Below, one piece after another: positions 1-9,299 of a stretch of 64,000 nt of DNA (its first letter is position 1; each line of letters begins with the position of its first letter). Source of the DNA: Aquisalimonas sp. 2447 (GTDB lineage Bacteria > Pseudomonadota > Gammaproteobacteria > Nitrococcales > Aquisalimonadaceae); NCBI RefSeq assembly GCF_012044895.1, contig NZ_CP050695.1, forward strand, positions 2,262,501 through 2,326,500, given 5' to 3'. The position numbers were made by a program, and so were the translations under genes. Under the pieces are notes generated by a model. That model saw only the letters and a list, made by a program, of their open reading frames with translations, was not told the DNA's origin and ran no database searches.

Positions 1-191
1 TTGGAGATGCGCGAATACACGTGACCGCCCCGCTCGCCATTGAACAGCGACGCGGCCTGATCACTGTCGCGGAACACGAAAGACGTGGTCTGGTAGATGG
101 GAGTGGCCCGCGCTCCGGTGGCCGGATCGGGCTGCTGGCCGGCATGCAGGCTCAGGGTATCGAACTGGAACGGTCCCGATGGACGGTTCAT
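1..191 (-). CDS. metY: O-acetylhomoserine sulfhydrylase, N-terminal part (runs off window)
   Basis: Partial gene: only the first 63 codons are inside the window. It reads from an ATG at 189-191, preceded by GAGGAGA, toward position 1. The translation contains [19 protein letters not shown], then [10 protein letters not shown] and [10 protein letters not shown]. These are the conserved N-terminal blocks of the Cys/Met-metabolism PLP enzymes of the MetY type, which make homocysteine from O-acetylhomoserine and sulfide in the cytoplasm. The PLP lysine lies outside the window. The gene sits 61 bp downstream of the SulP permease on the same strand, so it may share that transcript. A related cystathionine gamma-synthase-type enzyme is possible, but the LHAGQ-PDP-TGAR block favours MetY. 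Confidence 0.85.
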   Translation of the reverse strand, partial: MNRPSGPFQFDTLSLHAGQQPDPATGARATPIYQTTSFVFRDSDQAASLFNGERGGHVYSRIS

Positions 192-252
192 GGCTTCTCC
201 TCGCGACGGTCGCACTGATCTTGTTCGGAAACGGCGTTACGCAACCGGGAAG

Positions 253-1980
253 TTACCGCGTTCTGCCCGTCAGGGAAACGGCGTCCTCGGGACGGGCCAG
301 CACCTCGAAGGCCTCGTTGGCGGAGAGAAACACCTCCCCACTGAGCCGGCCCAACAGCGGCCCGTTACGGAGACGGTCCATCACCGGCCCCTTCACCTCC
401 GCGAGATGGAGTCTGATACCGCGGTCGGCCAGGCTGTCGTTGAGTTCCTCCAGCATATCCAGGGCGGTGGCGTCTACGTGACTCACCGACAGCATGACCA
501 GCACCAGATGCTGCGGCGGCGGATCGCACTCCAGCTGATGCTCCAGCGCATGATGCACCCCTTCCGCGTTACCGAAGAACAGGATCTCGTCCACGCGCAC
601 GAACACCACCGCCGGGTGGGTCTCCACCCGATAGCGCAACACATTGCGGAAATGCTCGGTGCCGGGCACACGCCCCAGCACCGCCAGGTGGGGATGGCTG
701 ACCCGCCAGACCAGTGGCATCAGGGAAAGGGCGACACCCGTGATCACGCCCCATTCCACGCCCAGGACCAGCACCCCCACCGCCGTCCCGGCAAAGGCCA
801 GCCCCTCGGCACGATCATGGCGCCAGACCCGCCGCAGTCCGGACCAGTCCACCAGCCCGATGGCCGCGACAATGATCACCGCGGCCAGCACTGTCATCGG
901 CAGGGCCCGGAACAAGCCGGTGGCGAAGAGCAGCACCAGCGCGATCATGAATGCGGCGAACACGCCGGCAAGGGGCGTCCGTGCGCCGGCCTCGGCGTTC
1001 ACCGCGGTGCGCGAGAAGCCGCCCGTGACAGGAAAGGCGCCGGAGAAAGCACTGACCACGTTGGCGGCCCCGAGCCCCCGGAGTTCGGCGTCCGGGTCGA
1101 TGCGCTGACCGCGCTGCCGGGCGAAGGCCTGGGCAATCGCCACGCTCTCGACGAAGCCGATCAGCCCGATCACCAGCGCCGGCAACAGCAGTTGCCGGAT
1201 CATGCCCGGGTCCAGCGCGGGCCAGACCAGGGATGGCAGCCCACTGGGAAAGGAACCCACGACCTCCAGCCTCTGATCCAGGCCCAGCCCGGTGACCAGC
1301 CCGGCTGCAGCGAGAACGGCCACCATGGGTGTCAGCCGGGCCAGCAGATCCGCGGTTTGCGTTCCGGCACCGAGCCTGCGCAACAGCGCGGGCAGATGAA
1401 TTCGGGCCAGCACCAGCAATACCAGCACGCTGACGCCGATGGCCGTGGCCCAGAGGTTGATCTCCCCGAGGGATCCGGCCAGGCCGACGAGCAATGTCAG
1501 CGCGGTCTGCCCATCGGCCTGCACACCCAGAAGCGGCCGCAGCTGGCCGATGACGATCAGCAGCGCGGCGCCGGAAATGAAGCCGCTGACCACCGGATGA
1601 CTGAGCAGACGGGCCAGGTTGCCCAGTCGCAGCAGTCCGAAAACGAACAGCATCAACCCCGACAATAGCGCCAGCAGGATGGCACCGGCGATGTACTCGG
1701 GGCTCCCCGGAGTCGCCAGCGGTGTCAGCGCCGAGGCGGTCATCAGCGCCGCCACCGCCACCGGCCCCACGGACATGACCATGGAGGAGCCCAGTGCCGC
1801 GTAGGCCACCATGGGGGCGAGACTGGCGTACAGGCCCAGTTGGGGCGGAAGGCCGGCCAGGGCCGCATAGGCAAGCCCCTGGGGCACCAGCAGCATGGTC
1901 ACCACCAGGGCAGCCACCAGGTCCCCGGGGAGCTGGCTGCGACTGTAACCGCGCAGCCAACCGGGGATCAGCGGCGTCAT
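253..1980 (-). CDS. SulP family inorganic anion permease with STAS domain
   Basis: 575-residue integral membrane protein of the SulP/SLC26 family, which imports sulfate or other anions such as bicarbonate. The N-terminus (LIPGWLRGYSRSQLPGDLVA, then VPQGLAYAALAGLPP) is the family signature. About a dozen hydrophobic segments follow to roughly residue 420. A C-terminal STAS domain covers about 440-560 (VVFVRVDEILFFGN, then DATALDMLEELN). Length is normal. Its ATG overlaps the stop of the preceding YeeE-like gene by 4 nt, implying translational coupling. The YeeE genes upstream and the MetY gene downstream favour a sulfur-related anion as substrate, but this is inferred from context. Confidence 0.9.
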   Translation of the reverse strand: MTPLIPGWLRGYSRSQLPGDLVAALVVTMLLVPQGLAYAALAGLPPQLGLYASLAPMVAYAALGSSMVMSVGPVAVAALMTASALTPLATPGSPEYIAGAILLALLSGLMLFVFGLLRLGNLARLLSHPVVSGFISGAALLIVIGQLRPLLGVQADGQTALTLLVGLAGSLGEINLWATAIGVSVLVLLVLARIHLPALLRRLGAGTQTADLLARLTPMVAVLAAAGLVTGLGLDQRLEVVGSFPSGLPSLVWPALDPGMIRQLLLPALVIGLIGFVESVAIAQAFARQRGQRIDPDAELRGLGAANVVSAFSGAFPVTGGFSRTAVNAEAGARTPLAGVFAAFMIALVLLFATGLFRALPMTVLAAVIIVAAIGLVDWSGLRRVWRHDRAEGLAFAGTAVGVLVLGVEWGVITGVALSLMPLVWRVSHPHLAVLGRVPGTEHFRNVLRYRVETHPAVVFVRVDEILFFGNAEGVHHALEHQLECDPPPQHLVLVMLSVSHVDATALDMLEELNDSLADRGIRLHLAEVKGPVMDRLRNGPLLGRLSGEVFLSANEAFEVLARPEDAVSLTGRTR

Positions 1981-2402
1981 GCCTGCCGCGCCCGCTCGAT
2001 GACTTCGAACAGACCCATGCCCGCCAGCATCGCCGCCACGAACACCATGGCCTTGATCTCGCCCGCTCCAAGAGCCACCAGTGCCGGGCCGGGACAGAAG
2101 CCCGCCATGCCCCAGCCGACACCAAAGCCCAGAGCACCAAGCAGCAGCCGGCCATCAACGTCGTTGCGGGTTGGCACACGCAGCGGATCACCCAGGAAGG
2201 TACGCTCGCGCCGGGAGGCCGTGCGGAAGGCCACGAACGCCGTGGCAATGGCCCCCACCATGACCAGCGCCAGGGACGGATCCCAGTGGCCGGCCAGATC
2301 AAGGAATCCCAGGACCTTCTCGGGGTTGGCCATGCCCGATACCAGCAGCCCCGTGCCGAAAATGAGTCCCACCACCAGCGCAGAAACAAGTGTCAGCAGC
2401 AT
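1977..2402 (-). CDS. YeeE/YedE-type transporter half (DUF6691)
   Basis: 141-residue membrane protein with about four hydrophobic segments and the motif GFCPGPALVALG near residue 80. It is typical of the second half-size YeeE/YedE protein found in sulfide- and thiosulfate-responsive operons. Members move sulfur species such as thiosulfate or sulfane sulfur across the inner membrane. It lies 4 bp downstream of the other half-size YeeE gene and overlaps the SulP start by 4 nt. The two halves together correspond to one full-length YeeE-like transporter. The exact substrate cannot be read from the sequence. Confidence 0.85.
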   Translation of the reverse strand: MLLTLVSALVVGLIFGTGLLVSGMANPEKVLGFLDLAGHWDPSLALVMVGAIATAFVAFRTASRRERTFLGDPLRVPTRNDVDGRLLLGALGFGVGWGMAGFCPGPALVALGAGEIKAMVFVAAMLAGMGLFEVIERARQA

Positions 2403-2406
2403 CGGT

Positions 2407-2841
2407 TCACCCTCCGATCATGTGCCGGAGCACGTAGACGGTGCCAAAGCCGGTGGCCATGAACGCCACGGTGGCCACCAGTGAGCGGGGCGATAGCCGC
2501 GAGATGCCGCACACCCCGTGGCCGCTGGTGCAGCCAGCCCCGTACCGGGTGCTGATGCCCACGATCAGCCCGGCGGCAATGAGCATGGGGTAACCGGCTT
2601 CGATACGAATGCTCGGCAGGCTGGTCACCGCAAGCCAGATCAGCGGCGCTCCGACCATGCCGGCGACGAAGGCGATACGCCAGGCGATATCACCACGTGC
2701 GGGGGTCAACAGGCCGCCGACAATGCCGCTGATGCCGGCAATGCGCCCGTTGACCAGCAGGAACAGGGCTGCCGCCAGCCCGATAAGCACCCCGCCGGCC
2801 AGGGCCGACCAGGGCGTGAATGCGGCCCAGTCAATGGTCAT
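2407..2841 (-). CDS. YeeE/YedE-type transporter half
   Basis: 144-residue inner-membrane protein, first gene of the YeeE-YeeE-SulP operon. It shows four to five hydrophobic segments and the family motif [18 protein letters not shown] near residue 100, with the conserved cysteines that bind or relay sulfur species. The chosen ATG (2839-2841) has AAGGAGAGG six bases upstream. A longer in-frame version starting at 2880 lacks such a site and would run into the leader. An AT-rich promoter with a palindrome lies just upstream. Confidence 0.85.
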   Translation of the reverse strand: MTIDWAAFTPWSALAGGVLIGLAAALFLLVNGRIAGISGIVGGLLTPARGDIAWRIAFVAGMVGAPLIWLAVTSLPSIRIEAGYPMLIAAGLIVGISTRYGAGCTSGHGVCGISRLSPRSLVATVAFMATGFGTVYVLRHMIGG

Positions 2842-2894
2842 GAACACCTCTCCTTCGTTGACCACCGGATCCCGCGCCATTGCGGCCCGGATGT

Positions 2895-2932
2895 TGCGCT
2901 TATTATATAGACGTTTTTGTTATATGCATATA
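2895..2932 (-). promoter_or_regulatory. AT-rich promoter with perfect palindromic operator for the YeeE/SulP operon
   Basis: On the minus strand, a consensus -10 TATAAT (2902-2907) is preceded after 17 bp by TATGCA (2925-2930, weak -35). The perfect 12-bp palindrome TATATGCATATA (2921-2932) covers the -35. Transcription would begin near 2895, about 54 nt ahead of the YeeE start. The strongly AT-rich patch stands out in high-GC DNA. A dimeric repressor bound here would block RNA polymerase. Sulfide/persulfide sensors of the ArsR family (BigR/SqrR) control similar gene sets and bind AT-rich dyads, so one is the natural candidate. No regulator gene is adjacent. Confidence 0.6.
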
Positions 2933-2943
2933 CTTTTTTGCTA

Positions 2944-5900
2944 TTACTCCGATGCGGATGCCCTCTCCGACGCTCCCTGCAGCATTCCTGCTGCATTCTC
3001 ATACACCGCAAGCATGGCGGGCACCAGGAACAGCACGATCAGTGACGCCACGGCCAGCCCGAAGGCGATGGCGATGGCCATGGGAATCAGGAACTGCGCC
3101 TGCACCGAGGTCTCGAACAGCAATGGCAGCAGCCCGCCGATGGTGGTCAGGGTGGTCACCAACACCGGCCGCAGGCGCAGGCGTGACGCCTCGGTCAGGG
3201 CGTGCTCGACAGGCGCACCGGGGCTCTGATCCCGGATCTCCCGGTAGAAGGTCACCAGAATGATGCTGTTGTTCACCACGATTCCCGAGAGCCCGAACAA
3301 CCCGAACAGGGAAAGGATCGTGAGATCCAGCCCAAAGATCCAGTGGCCGAAGAAGGCGCCGACAACGCCGAAGGGAATCACCGCCATGACCAGCAGTGGC
3401 CACCCGTAGGAGGAAAACACGAACGCCAGCACCAGGTAGATCAACGCCAGGGCAAGCACCAGCCCGGCGCGCATGTCCGCCAGGGTTTCCTCCTGATCCG
3501 CAGCCTGCCCCTCGAAGGCGGTCTGCACGCCGTAGCGCTCCCGCAGTTCCGGCAGCAGGTTCTCTTCCAGATCCGCGCGAATGCGATTGGCGTTGGCCAC
3601 CTGGGCGTCCACATCCGCCGTGGGACGCACGGCCAGACGGCCGTCGAAATGGCGCAGGGATGCGAAACTGCGCCGGGTCTCCAGATCGGCCACGTTGCCC
3701 AGAGGCACCGTGTTGCCATCCGGGGTTCGAATGCGGAAGTCCTCCAGGCTCGCCAACGCGTCGCGCTCCGCCGCGGCCAGTCGCACCCAGACTTCCACTT
3801 CGTCACGCCGGTGCTGGAAGATCTGCGCCAGTACGCCGCCGTAGGCGTCACGGAGCTGATTGCTGAGATCCACCGCCGACAGGCCCAGTGCACGTCCCTG
3901 ATCGTTGAGCCGGTGCACCCATTGCTCAGGGCCGTAGGGAAGATCATCGGTAATACCCGAGACACCAGGGCGCTGGCGCAGATCCGCCTGCACCTCCAGG
4001 GATGCCGCCTTGAGCTGCTCCGGCGGCGCACCCGTGATGCGCACGTCGATGTCAGCGCCGGGCGGCCCCTGGCCGCGTTCGCGGATCACCAGATTCTCCA
4101 GCCCCGGTGCCTGCGGGGCGTTGTCCTCCCAGGCCCGGATGAAGGCGCGATTGCGCACGCCGCGCGCATCCGGTGGGGTCAATTCCACGAACATACCGCC
4201 GTAGTTCTCGCCGAAACGGGTGTCCGCCGGGTCCGACGCGATGGTGCTGCCGGTACGGGACACCCGGGTGCGCACGATGTCGCCACCCAGCTCCTCGTTG
4301 GTGGCGAGCAGCGACTCCTCCAGCCGGTCCAGGTAGGCCTCCACGCGGGCTCTGGGCGTACCCGGCGCGAAGGTGACGTTGGCGTGCACCGTCTCGCCTT
4401 CCACCGAGGGGAAGAAGGTGAAGTCCAGCCGGCCGCCGGCCGCCAGACCGATAGCCACCACCAGCAGCGCCACGGGCATCGCCATGGTGGCCCAGGGATT
4501 GCGGATGGACAGCTCCACGGCGCGGCGAAACGGCCCGTCGCGGAACCGGTTGAAGCCGTTGTCCATGGCCTGCCGGTAGCGATTCGGTGCGCGGCGTTCG
4601 GCCCGCTCGAAGGAGCGCCGCAAATGGCCGGGCAGGATGAAGAACGCCTGGATGATAGCGGCAATGATCACGCACACCACCACCAGGGGAATATCAAAGA
4701 GGATATTGCCGATGGGTCCGCCGATGATCATCAACGGCAGGAATGCCGCAATGGTGGTCAGTGACGCCGCCATCACCGGCACGAACATGCGGCGGGCGCC
4801 ATTGATGGCCGCCTCCGCCGGCCCTTCGCCGTTCTGAAACCGGCTGTAGGCGTTCTCGCCCACCACCACGGCGTTGTCGACGATGATCCCCAGGGCCATG
4901 ATGAACGCGAACAGGCTCATCATGTTGATGCTGCCGCCGGTGAGGAACAGCACCGTGAGAGCGGCCAGGAAGGACGTGGGAATGCCCAGGGTCACCCAGA
5001 AGGCCATGCGCGAGGACAGGAAGGCCAGCAGTACGCCGATCACCAGCAGCAGACCACCGAGGCCGTTCTTCAGCAGCAGCGTGATGCGTTCGCTGATGAA
5101 CTGCCAGAACTCGTCGAAGACCTGCAGATGCACCGTCTCCGGCAGCGTCGGCTGGCGCTCCTGCAGGTAGGCCTCCAGCACGCGGGCCGCCGCCAGGGCG
5201 TCCTCGTCCTCGGCCCGCTCCACCAGGATCTCCACGGCGTCGCCCTCCGCCACACGGAGCTCGATCTCGTTGTCGCGGGCCTGGCGCGTGATGGTGGCGA
5301 GGTCCCCCAGAGCCACCGAGCGCCCGCCCTCCAGGGGAATGGGCAGGGCTTCGAATGCCCGCAGCGAGCGGGCCTGATCGATGCCCCGCAGCTGCCGCGC
5401 CACGTCGCGCTCGCCGGCATCCCCCGCCGGTACATCCCGGCTCTGCGCATCCACCTGCCTGGCCAGATCCGCGAACGACATGCCCAGATCGTTGAGGCGG
5501 TGCTGGTCGACATCGATGCTGATTTCCTGCTCCGCCAGCCCGGTGAGCTGAACCCGGGTCACCCCCCGCTCCAGGAGTTCCTCTTCCAGCATGCGGCTGA
5601 GTTCGCGGACTTCCCGGGTATTCAGGTCTCCGCTGACCAGCAGCCGCGCCACCGGGTCGTAGCGGAGCACGCGGCTGATCGTGGGCTCCCGGGAGTCTTC
5701 AGGGAGATTGCGCACACCGGAAACACGATCCTTCACCGACTCCGTCGCCTGGGTCATGTCCGTGCCTTCACGGAACTCCAGAACAATGGTTGCCGAACCC
5801 TCGGCGGAGGTGGAGGTGAGTTCCCGCAGCCCGTCCACGTCGCGGAGCTCTTCCTCCAGCGGTGAGGTCACGGCATCGGCGACTTCCTCCGCCGTGGCGC

Positions 5901-6078
5901 CGCGCCACTCCACCTGCACGGTGACGAAATCCAGCTCGAAGGTGGGGAAGAACTGGGTATTGAGCTGCTGCAACGACCACAGCCCGGAGACCATCATCAG
6001 CAGCATGATCAGGTTGGCCGCCACCGGGTGGCGGGCGAGCCAGGCCAGCCAGGATGCGTCGGAAGAAGAAGAGGTCAT
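2944..6078 (-). CDS. RND efflux permease (HAE1/AcrB superfamily)
   Basis: 1044-residue inner-membrane pump of normal RND length: one N-terminal membrane helix (about 13-32), a large periplasmic loop, helices 2-6 (about 335-500), a second TM block from about 525, a second loop, and helices 8-12 (about 865-1025). The helix-4 motif GIIVDNAVVVGEN has Asp401 followed by Asn402, where AcrB has Asp-Asp. Helix 10 (GLSGIVVNNSIILV) has Asn936 where AcrB has the relay Lys. This pattern recurs in an RND branch of poorly defined substrates. It follows its adaptor gene by 7 bp. No outer-membrane TolC-like gene is in the window. Confidence 0.92.
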   Translation of the reverse strand: MTSSSSDASWLAWLARHPVAANLIMLLMMVSGLWSLQQLNTQFFPTFELDFVTVQVEWRGATAEEVADAVTSPLEEELRDVDGLRELTSTSAEGSATIVLEFREGTDMTQATESVKDRVSGVRNLPEDSREPTISRVLRYDPVARLLVSGDLNTREVRELSRMLEEELLERGVTRVQLTGLAEQEISIDVDQHRLNDLGMSFADLARQVDAQSRDVPAGDAGERDVARQLRGIDQARSLRAFEALPIPLEGGRSVALGDLATITRQARDNEIELRVAEGDAVEILVERAEDEDALAAARVLEAYLQERQPTLPETVHLQVFDEFWQFISERITLLLKNGLGGLLLVIGVLLAFLSSRMAFWVTLGIPTSFLAALTVLFLTGGSINMMSLFAFIMALGIIVDNAVVVGENAYSRFQNGEGPAEAAINGARRMFVPVMAASLTTIAAFLPLMIIGGPIGNILFDIPLVVVCVIIAAIIQAFFILPGHLRRSFERAERRAPNRYRQAMDNGFNRFRDGPFRRAVELSIRNPWATMAMPVALLVVAIGLAAGGRLDFTFFPSVEGETVHANVTFAPGTPRARVEAYLDRLEESLLATNEELGGDIVRTRVSRTGSTIASDPADTRFGENYGGMFVELTPPDARGVRNRAFIRAWEDNAPQAPGLENLVIRERGQGPPGADIDVRITGAPPEQLKAASLEVQADLRQRPGVSGITDDLPYGPEQWVHRLNDQGRALGLSAVDLSNQLRDAYGGVLAQIFQHRRDEVEVWVRLAAAERDALASLEDFRIRTPDGNTVPLGNVADLETRRSFASLRHFDGRLAVRPTADVDAQVANANRIRADLEENLLPELRERYGVQTAFEGQAADQEETLADMRAGLVLALALIYLVLAFVFSSYGWPLLVMAVIPFGVVGAFFGHWIFGLDLTILSLFGLFGLSGIVVNNSIILVTFYREIRDQSPGAPVEHALTEASRLRLRPVLVTTLTTIGGLLPLLFETSVQAQFLIPMAIAIAFGLAVASLIVLFLVPAMLAVYENAAGMLQGASERASASE

Positions 6079-6085
6079 GCCGCGC

Positions 6086-7333
6086 TCACTGCTCCATCAC
6101 CTGGACGCGCACCCCATCCATGGCCTGGGGGATCTGCGTGCTCACCACCCGGTCCCCCGCCGACAACCCCGGCGCTCGCACCAGCACGCCACGCTCCCCG
6201 TCCGGCAGGCTGGCCTGACCCAGGCGCTGCACGTCCACCGCCTGCATGCGGCCGTCTTCGACGCGGTAGACACGCCCGGCGTCATACAGGGCCTCGAAGG
6301 GTAACAGCATCGAATCCGGCTCCGGGGGCAGCAGCACCTCCAGGCTGGCAAAACGGCCCAGGACAAGTTCATCACCCCGGGAGGTCACGCCGAACAGGGC
6401 ATCCACACCCCCCTGCCCGGGTTCCGCACGGCCGGAAAACCGGGACAGTGCCACGGGCACCCGCTGGCCATCGATCTCGGCGGTGGCATCCACGCCCGCA
6501 CCGGCGGCGGCAAGCCGCATCGGGCCCAGGGCGTGTCGGGGCACCGTGGCGCGGACCTCCAGCGCGGACACGTCATACAACTGCAGCAACGGCTCCCCCG
6601 GGGCCACCCGGTCCCCCGGCGCCACCAGCACCTCGGCGACTCGCGCATCGAAGGGAGCCCGCACCGTGGTGCGCGCCAGATCCAGGCTCGTACGGTCCCG
6701 CAGCGCGCGGGCGCGCTCCAGGCGGGCATCCAGTTGCTCCAGCCGCTGTCCGGCGGTGTTCACGGCGAAACGGCGCTGCGCCACAGCCAGCCGCTGTCGG
6801 GTCCGCTCCTGCTGCGCGCGGTCCAGGTCCTGGGGTGAGGCGAACTGATCCCGGGACAGGTCTTCCAGCCGATCCACTTCCCGGTCGAACAGCGTCAGCA
6901 GCTCTTCCTCCCAAGCCAGTTCCTGGCGGTCCATTTCAATCCGTTGTTCCTCCACCCGACGCTGGGAGCGCAGTTCCGCCACGTCGGCCTCCCGCTCCTC
7001 CAGAGCCAGTCGTTGCTCCTCATCGTCCAGGTGCACCAGTGCATCGCCCAGGGCAGCGATATCGCCCTCACGGACCGGAACAGCAGACACATCGGCGTTA
7101 ACCGCGGCAGTGAGCGTGGCGCTGGCCGGCGATTCGAGAAACCCCTGGAGCCGCAGTACCGGACGATGGGCAGCGACCTCCACGTGCACCGTGGTTACCG
7201 GCCAGGCCTGCTCCTGCGCCGGTTCCGCCGGCACCTCCGGTCGCGTCGCCACCAGCAGCGCCGTCACCGCCGCTGCCACACCCAGAATGACGACCGGCAA
7301 CAGCCACCGCAGCACCGTTCTCACCCGGCTCAT
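6086..7333 (-). CDS. RND efflux periplasmic adaptor (membrane fusion protein)
   Basis: 415-residue adaptor: an N-terminal membrane anchor (about 8-28), a lipoyl/barrel-sandwich half (VSAVPVREGDIAALGDALVHL, cut short here, about 85-105), a long coiled-coil hairpin (about 110-215), the second lipoyl half (APFDARVAEVLVAPGDRVAPG), then beta-barrel and membrane-proximal domains. It links the RND permease to an outer-membrane channel. The ATG has a strong AGGAGGGAGGG-type ribosome site immediately upstream. It is first of a two-gene operon with the permease, divergent from the BCCT gene. Confidence 0.9.
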   Translation of the reverse strand: MSRVRTVLRWLLPVVILGVAAAVTALLVATRPEVPAEPAQEQAWPVTTVHVEVAAHRPVLRLQGFLESPASATLTAAVNADVSAVPVREGDIAALGDALVHLDDEEQRLALEEREADVAELRSQRRVEEQRIEMDRQELAWEEELLTLFDREVDRLEDLSRDQFASPQDLDRAQQERTRQRLAVAQRRFAVNTAGQRLEQLDARLERARALRDRTSLDLARTTVRAPFDARVAEVLVAPGDRVAPGEPLLQLYDVSALEVRATVPRHALGPMRLAAAGAGVDATAEIDGQRVPVALSRFSGRAEPGQGGVDALFGVTSRGDELVLGRFASLEVLLPPEPDSMLLPFEALYDAGRVYRVEDGRMQAVDVQRLGQASLPDGERGVLVRAPGLSAGDRVVSTQIPQAMDGVRVQVMEQ

Positions 7334-7605
7334 CCCTCCCTCCTGTGGGTCATTGTCAATCGCTCGGTATGGGCAGCGACAATCTACCCGAATACGACGG
7401 TTTCAGGGTCATTTCGTCGGCAGATTCTTTCCGCAGGGCAGGAGAATCGGGGGTTGCCGTTTGACCACACCCGTACGATGAACCAAAGTAATAAAGGGTG
7501 TCGAGCCAGAAACCATTCAAAGTATCCTCGAAATGCGACGCCGGGCACTGATGTGGATCAAACCCTTCCGTCGTCCGTTTACAACAACTCATTCGGGAGA
7601 AAGTC
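7334..7605. other. Divergent intergenic region between RND adaptor and BCCT genes
   Basis: 272 bp between divergent starts, so it must hold promoters for both directions. I could not find a convincing -35/-10 pair. A TTGACC at 7461-7466 and TAATAA at 7489-7494 are 22 bp apart, which is too far. The BCCT ribosome site GGGAGAAA is at its right end. No small gene is supported here. Confidence 0.4.
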
Positions 7606-9204
7606 GTGACTGATCAGAATCAGAACCCTGACGACGACAACCCGGTCGTGGAGACAGACTACGAAGTCGGACAGGACAACGTCCGACCACTGGGGCTGGA
7701 ACTCCACAATCCGGTGTTCTTCATTACCGCGGTGGGCATCATCCTCGCAGTGGCCTTCGCCATGATCTTCCCGGACACGGCGGAGGAAGGGCTGTCCGGC
7801 CTGCGACTGTGGCTGGAAAGCACCTTCGACTGGGTCTACATGGGTGCCGCCAATCTGTTCGTGATCTTCTGCCTGATCCTCATGTTGTCACCCATGGGCC
7901 GAATTCGCCTTGGCGGTCCACAGGCCGTACCGGAGTTTTCCTACGGCGCGTGGTTCGGCATGCTGTTTGCCGCCGGCATGGGTATCGGCCTGATGTTCTT
8001 CGGCGTTCTCGAGCCCTTCTTCCACTTCTTCAACCCCCCGTTCGGGCTTGATGGTGGCGGCGAGGAAGGCATGCGCGGCACAGCCATGGCCGCGACGATC
8101 TTCCACTGGGGCCTGCATCCCTGGGCGATCTACGGCGTGGTGGCCGTGTCGCTGGCCTTCTTCAGCTTCAACTACGGCCTGCCACTCACCATTCGCTCGG
8201 CGTTCTTCCCGCTGCTGGGTGATCGGGTGTGGGGCTGGTTCGGCCACGTTATCGACATTCTGGCCGTGTTCGCCACCATGTTCGGCCTGGCCACCTCGTT
8301 GGGACTGGGCGCAGAGCAAGCGGCTGCAGGCATGTCCGCCGTCTGGGGTGTTCCGGCCGGCCTGGGCACGACGGTAACGCTGATCGCGGTCATCACCGGC
8401 ATCGCTCTGATCTCCATCCTGTTGGGGATTCACGGTGGGGTGAAGCGGCTCAGTGCGCTGAACATGATCATGTTCGCCCTGCTGGGCGCCTTCGTGCTGA
8501 TCGCTGGGTCCACCGTGAGCATCCTGACCAACAGCGTTGCCAGCATCGGGCAATACCTCGCGCAAGTGGTGCCGCTGAGTAATCCGTTCGGCCGGGAAGA
8601 CGAAGGCTTCATGCATGGCTGGACCGTCTTCTACTGGGCCTGGTGGATCTCCTGGGCGCCCTTCGTCGGCATGTTCATCGCCCGGGTCTCCTATGGCCGC
8701 ACCGTCCGGGAGTTCATCCTCTGCGTGCTTATCGTGCCGGTGATCGCCACCGTTGTGTGGATGAACATCATGGGCGGCTACGCCATCGAGCAGTACCTCA
8801 GCGACGGCTTCGAAGGGGTGTACCAGTACGTGGTGGACTCCTATGACGACACCATGGTGCTGTTCGGCTTCCTGGAGGGGCTGCCGTTCACGTTCCTGAC
8901 GTCGTCGGTTGCGATCCTGCTGGTGGTCATCTTCTTCGTGACCTCCTCGGACTCCGGCTCGCTGGTGATCGACACCATCAGTGCCGGCGGCAAGACCGAT
9001 GCGCCGGTGGTGCAGCGGTCCTTCTGGGCCATCTTCGAAGGTCTGGTCGCCATCGCCCTGCTGGTCACCGGCGGTATTGCCGCACTGCAGGCGGGGGCCA
9101 TCGCGCTAGGCTTCCCGTTCGCCATCGTGCTGCTGATCATGGCCGGATGCACGCTGGTCGCCATGTGGAAGGAGGCGCCGAACTACAAGCCTGCGAAGGC
9201 CTGA
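7606..9204 (+). CDS. BCCT family betaine/choline/carnitine transporter
   Basis: 532-residue secondary transporter with about twelve membrane helices. It imports compatible solutes such as glycine betaine or choline with Na+ or H+. The family signature is near residues 341-359 (FYWAWWISWAPFVGMFIAR), with its tryptophan-rich helix, and the TSSDSGSLVIDTISAGG block lies near residue 450. The acidic, hydrophilic N-terminus (about 1-38) is common in halophiles. The start is GTG at 7606, with GGGAGAAA at the right distance; an ATG start is not available. The C-terminal tail is short, unlike osmosensing BetP with its long basic extension, so direct osmosensing by the tail is doubtful. A strong terminator follows. 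Confidence 0.92.
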   Translation: MTDQNQNPDDDNPVVETDYEVGQDNVRPLGLELHNPVFFITAVGIILAVAFAMIFPDTAEEGLSGLRLWLESTFDWVYMGAANLFVIFCLILMLSPMGRIRLGGPQAVPEFSYGAWFGMLFAAGMGIGLMFFGVLEPFFHFFNPPFGLDGGGEEGMRGTAMAATIFHWGLHPWAIYGVVAVSLAFFSFNYGLPLTIRSAFFPLLGDRVWGWFGHVIDILAVFATMFGLATSLGLGAEQAAAGMSAVWGVPAGLGTTVTLIAVITGIALISILLGIHGGVKRLSALNMIMFALLGAFVLIAGSTVSILTNSVASIGQYLAQVVPLSNPFGREDEGFMHGWTVFYWAWWISWAPFVGMFIARVSYGRTVREFILCVLIVPVIATVVWMNIMGGYAIEQYLSDGFEGVYQYVVDSYDDTMVLFGFLEGLPFTFLTSSVAILLVVIFFVTSSDSGSLVIDTISAGGKTDAPVVQRSFWAIFEGLVAIALLVTGGIAALQAGAIALGFPFAIVLLIMAGCTLVAMWKEAPNYKPAKA

Positions 9205-9227
9205 AGCACGGCACTCCAATGTCCCTG

Positions 9228-9256
9228 AAAAGCCCCGCTCCCGCGGGGCTTTTTTT
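9228..9256 (+). terminator. Rho-independent terminator after BCCT gene
   Basis: Perfect stem AGCCCCGC (9231-9238), loop TCCC, and GCGGGGCT (9243-9250), followed by a run of seven T. The stem can extend by AAA/TTT. It separates the transporter from the DUF294 gene. Confidence 0.93.
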
Positions 9257-9299
9257 GTGTTAGGTTCCGGCAAACATCGTGTGAATCCAGGGGACGGGA

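Noticed and set aside
3202-4764. A 520-codon plus-strand frame opposite the RND permease
   Set aside because: Antisense to conserved RND sequence, no domain, no ribosome site.
7461-7494. A sigma-70 promoter TTGACC / TAATAA before the BCCT gene
   Set aside because: The 22-bp spacing is outside the workable range; no other strong pair seen.
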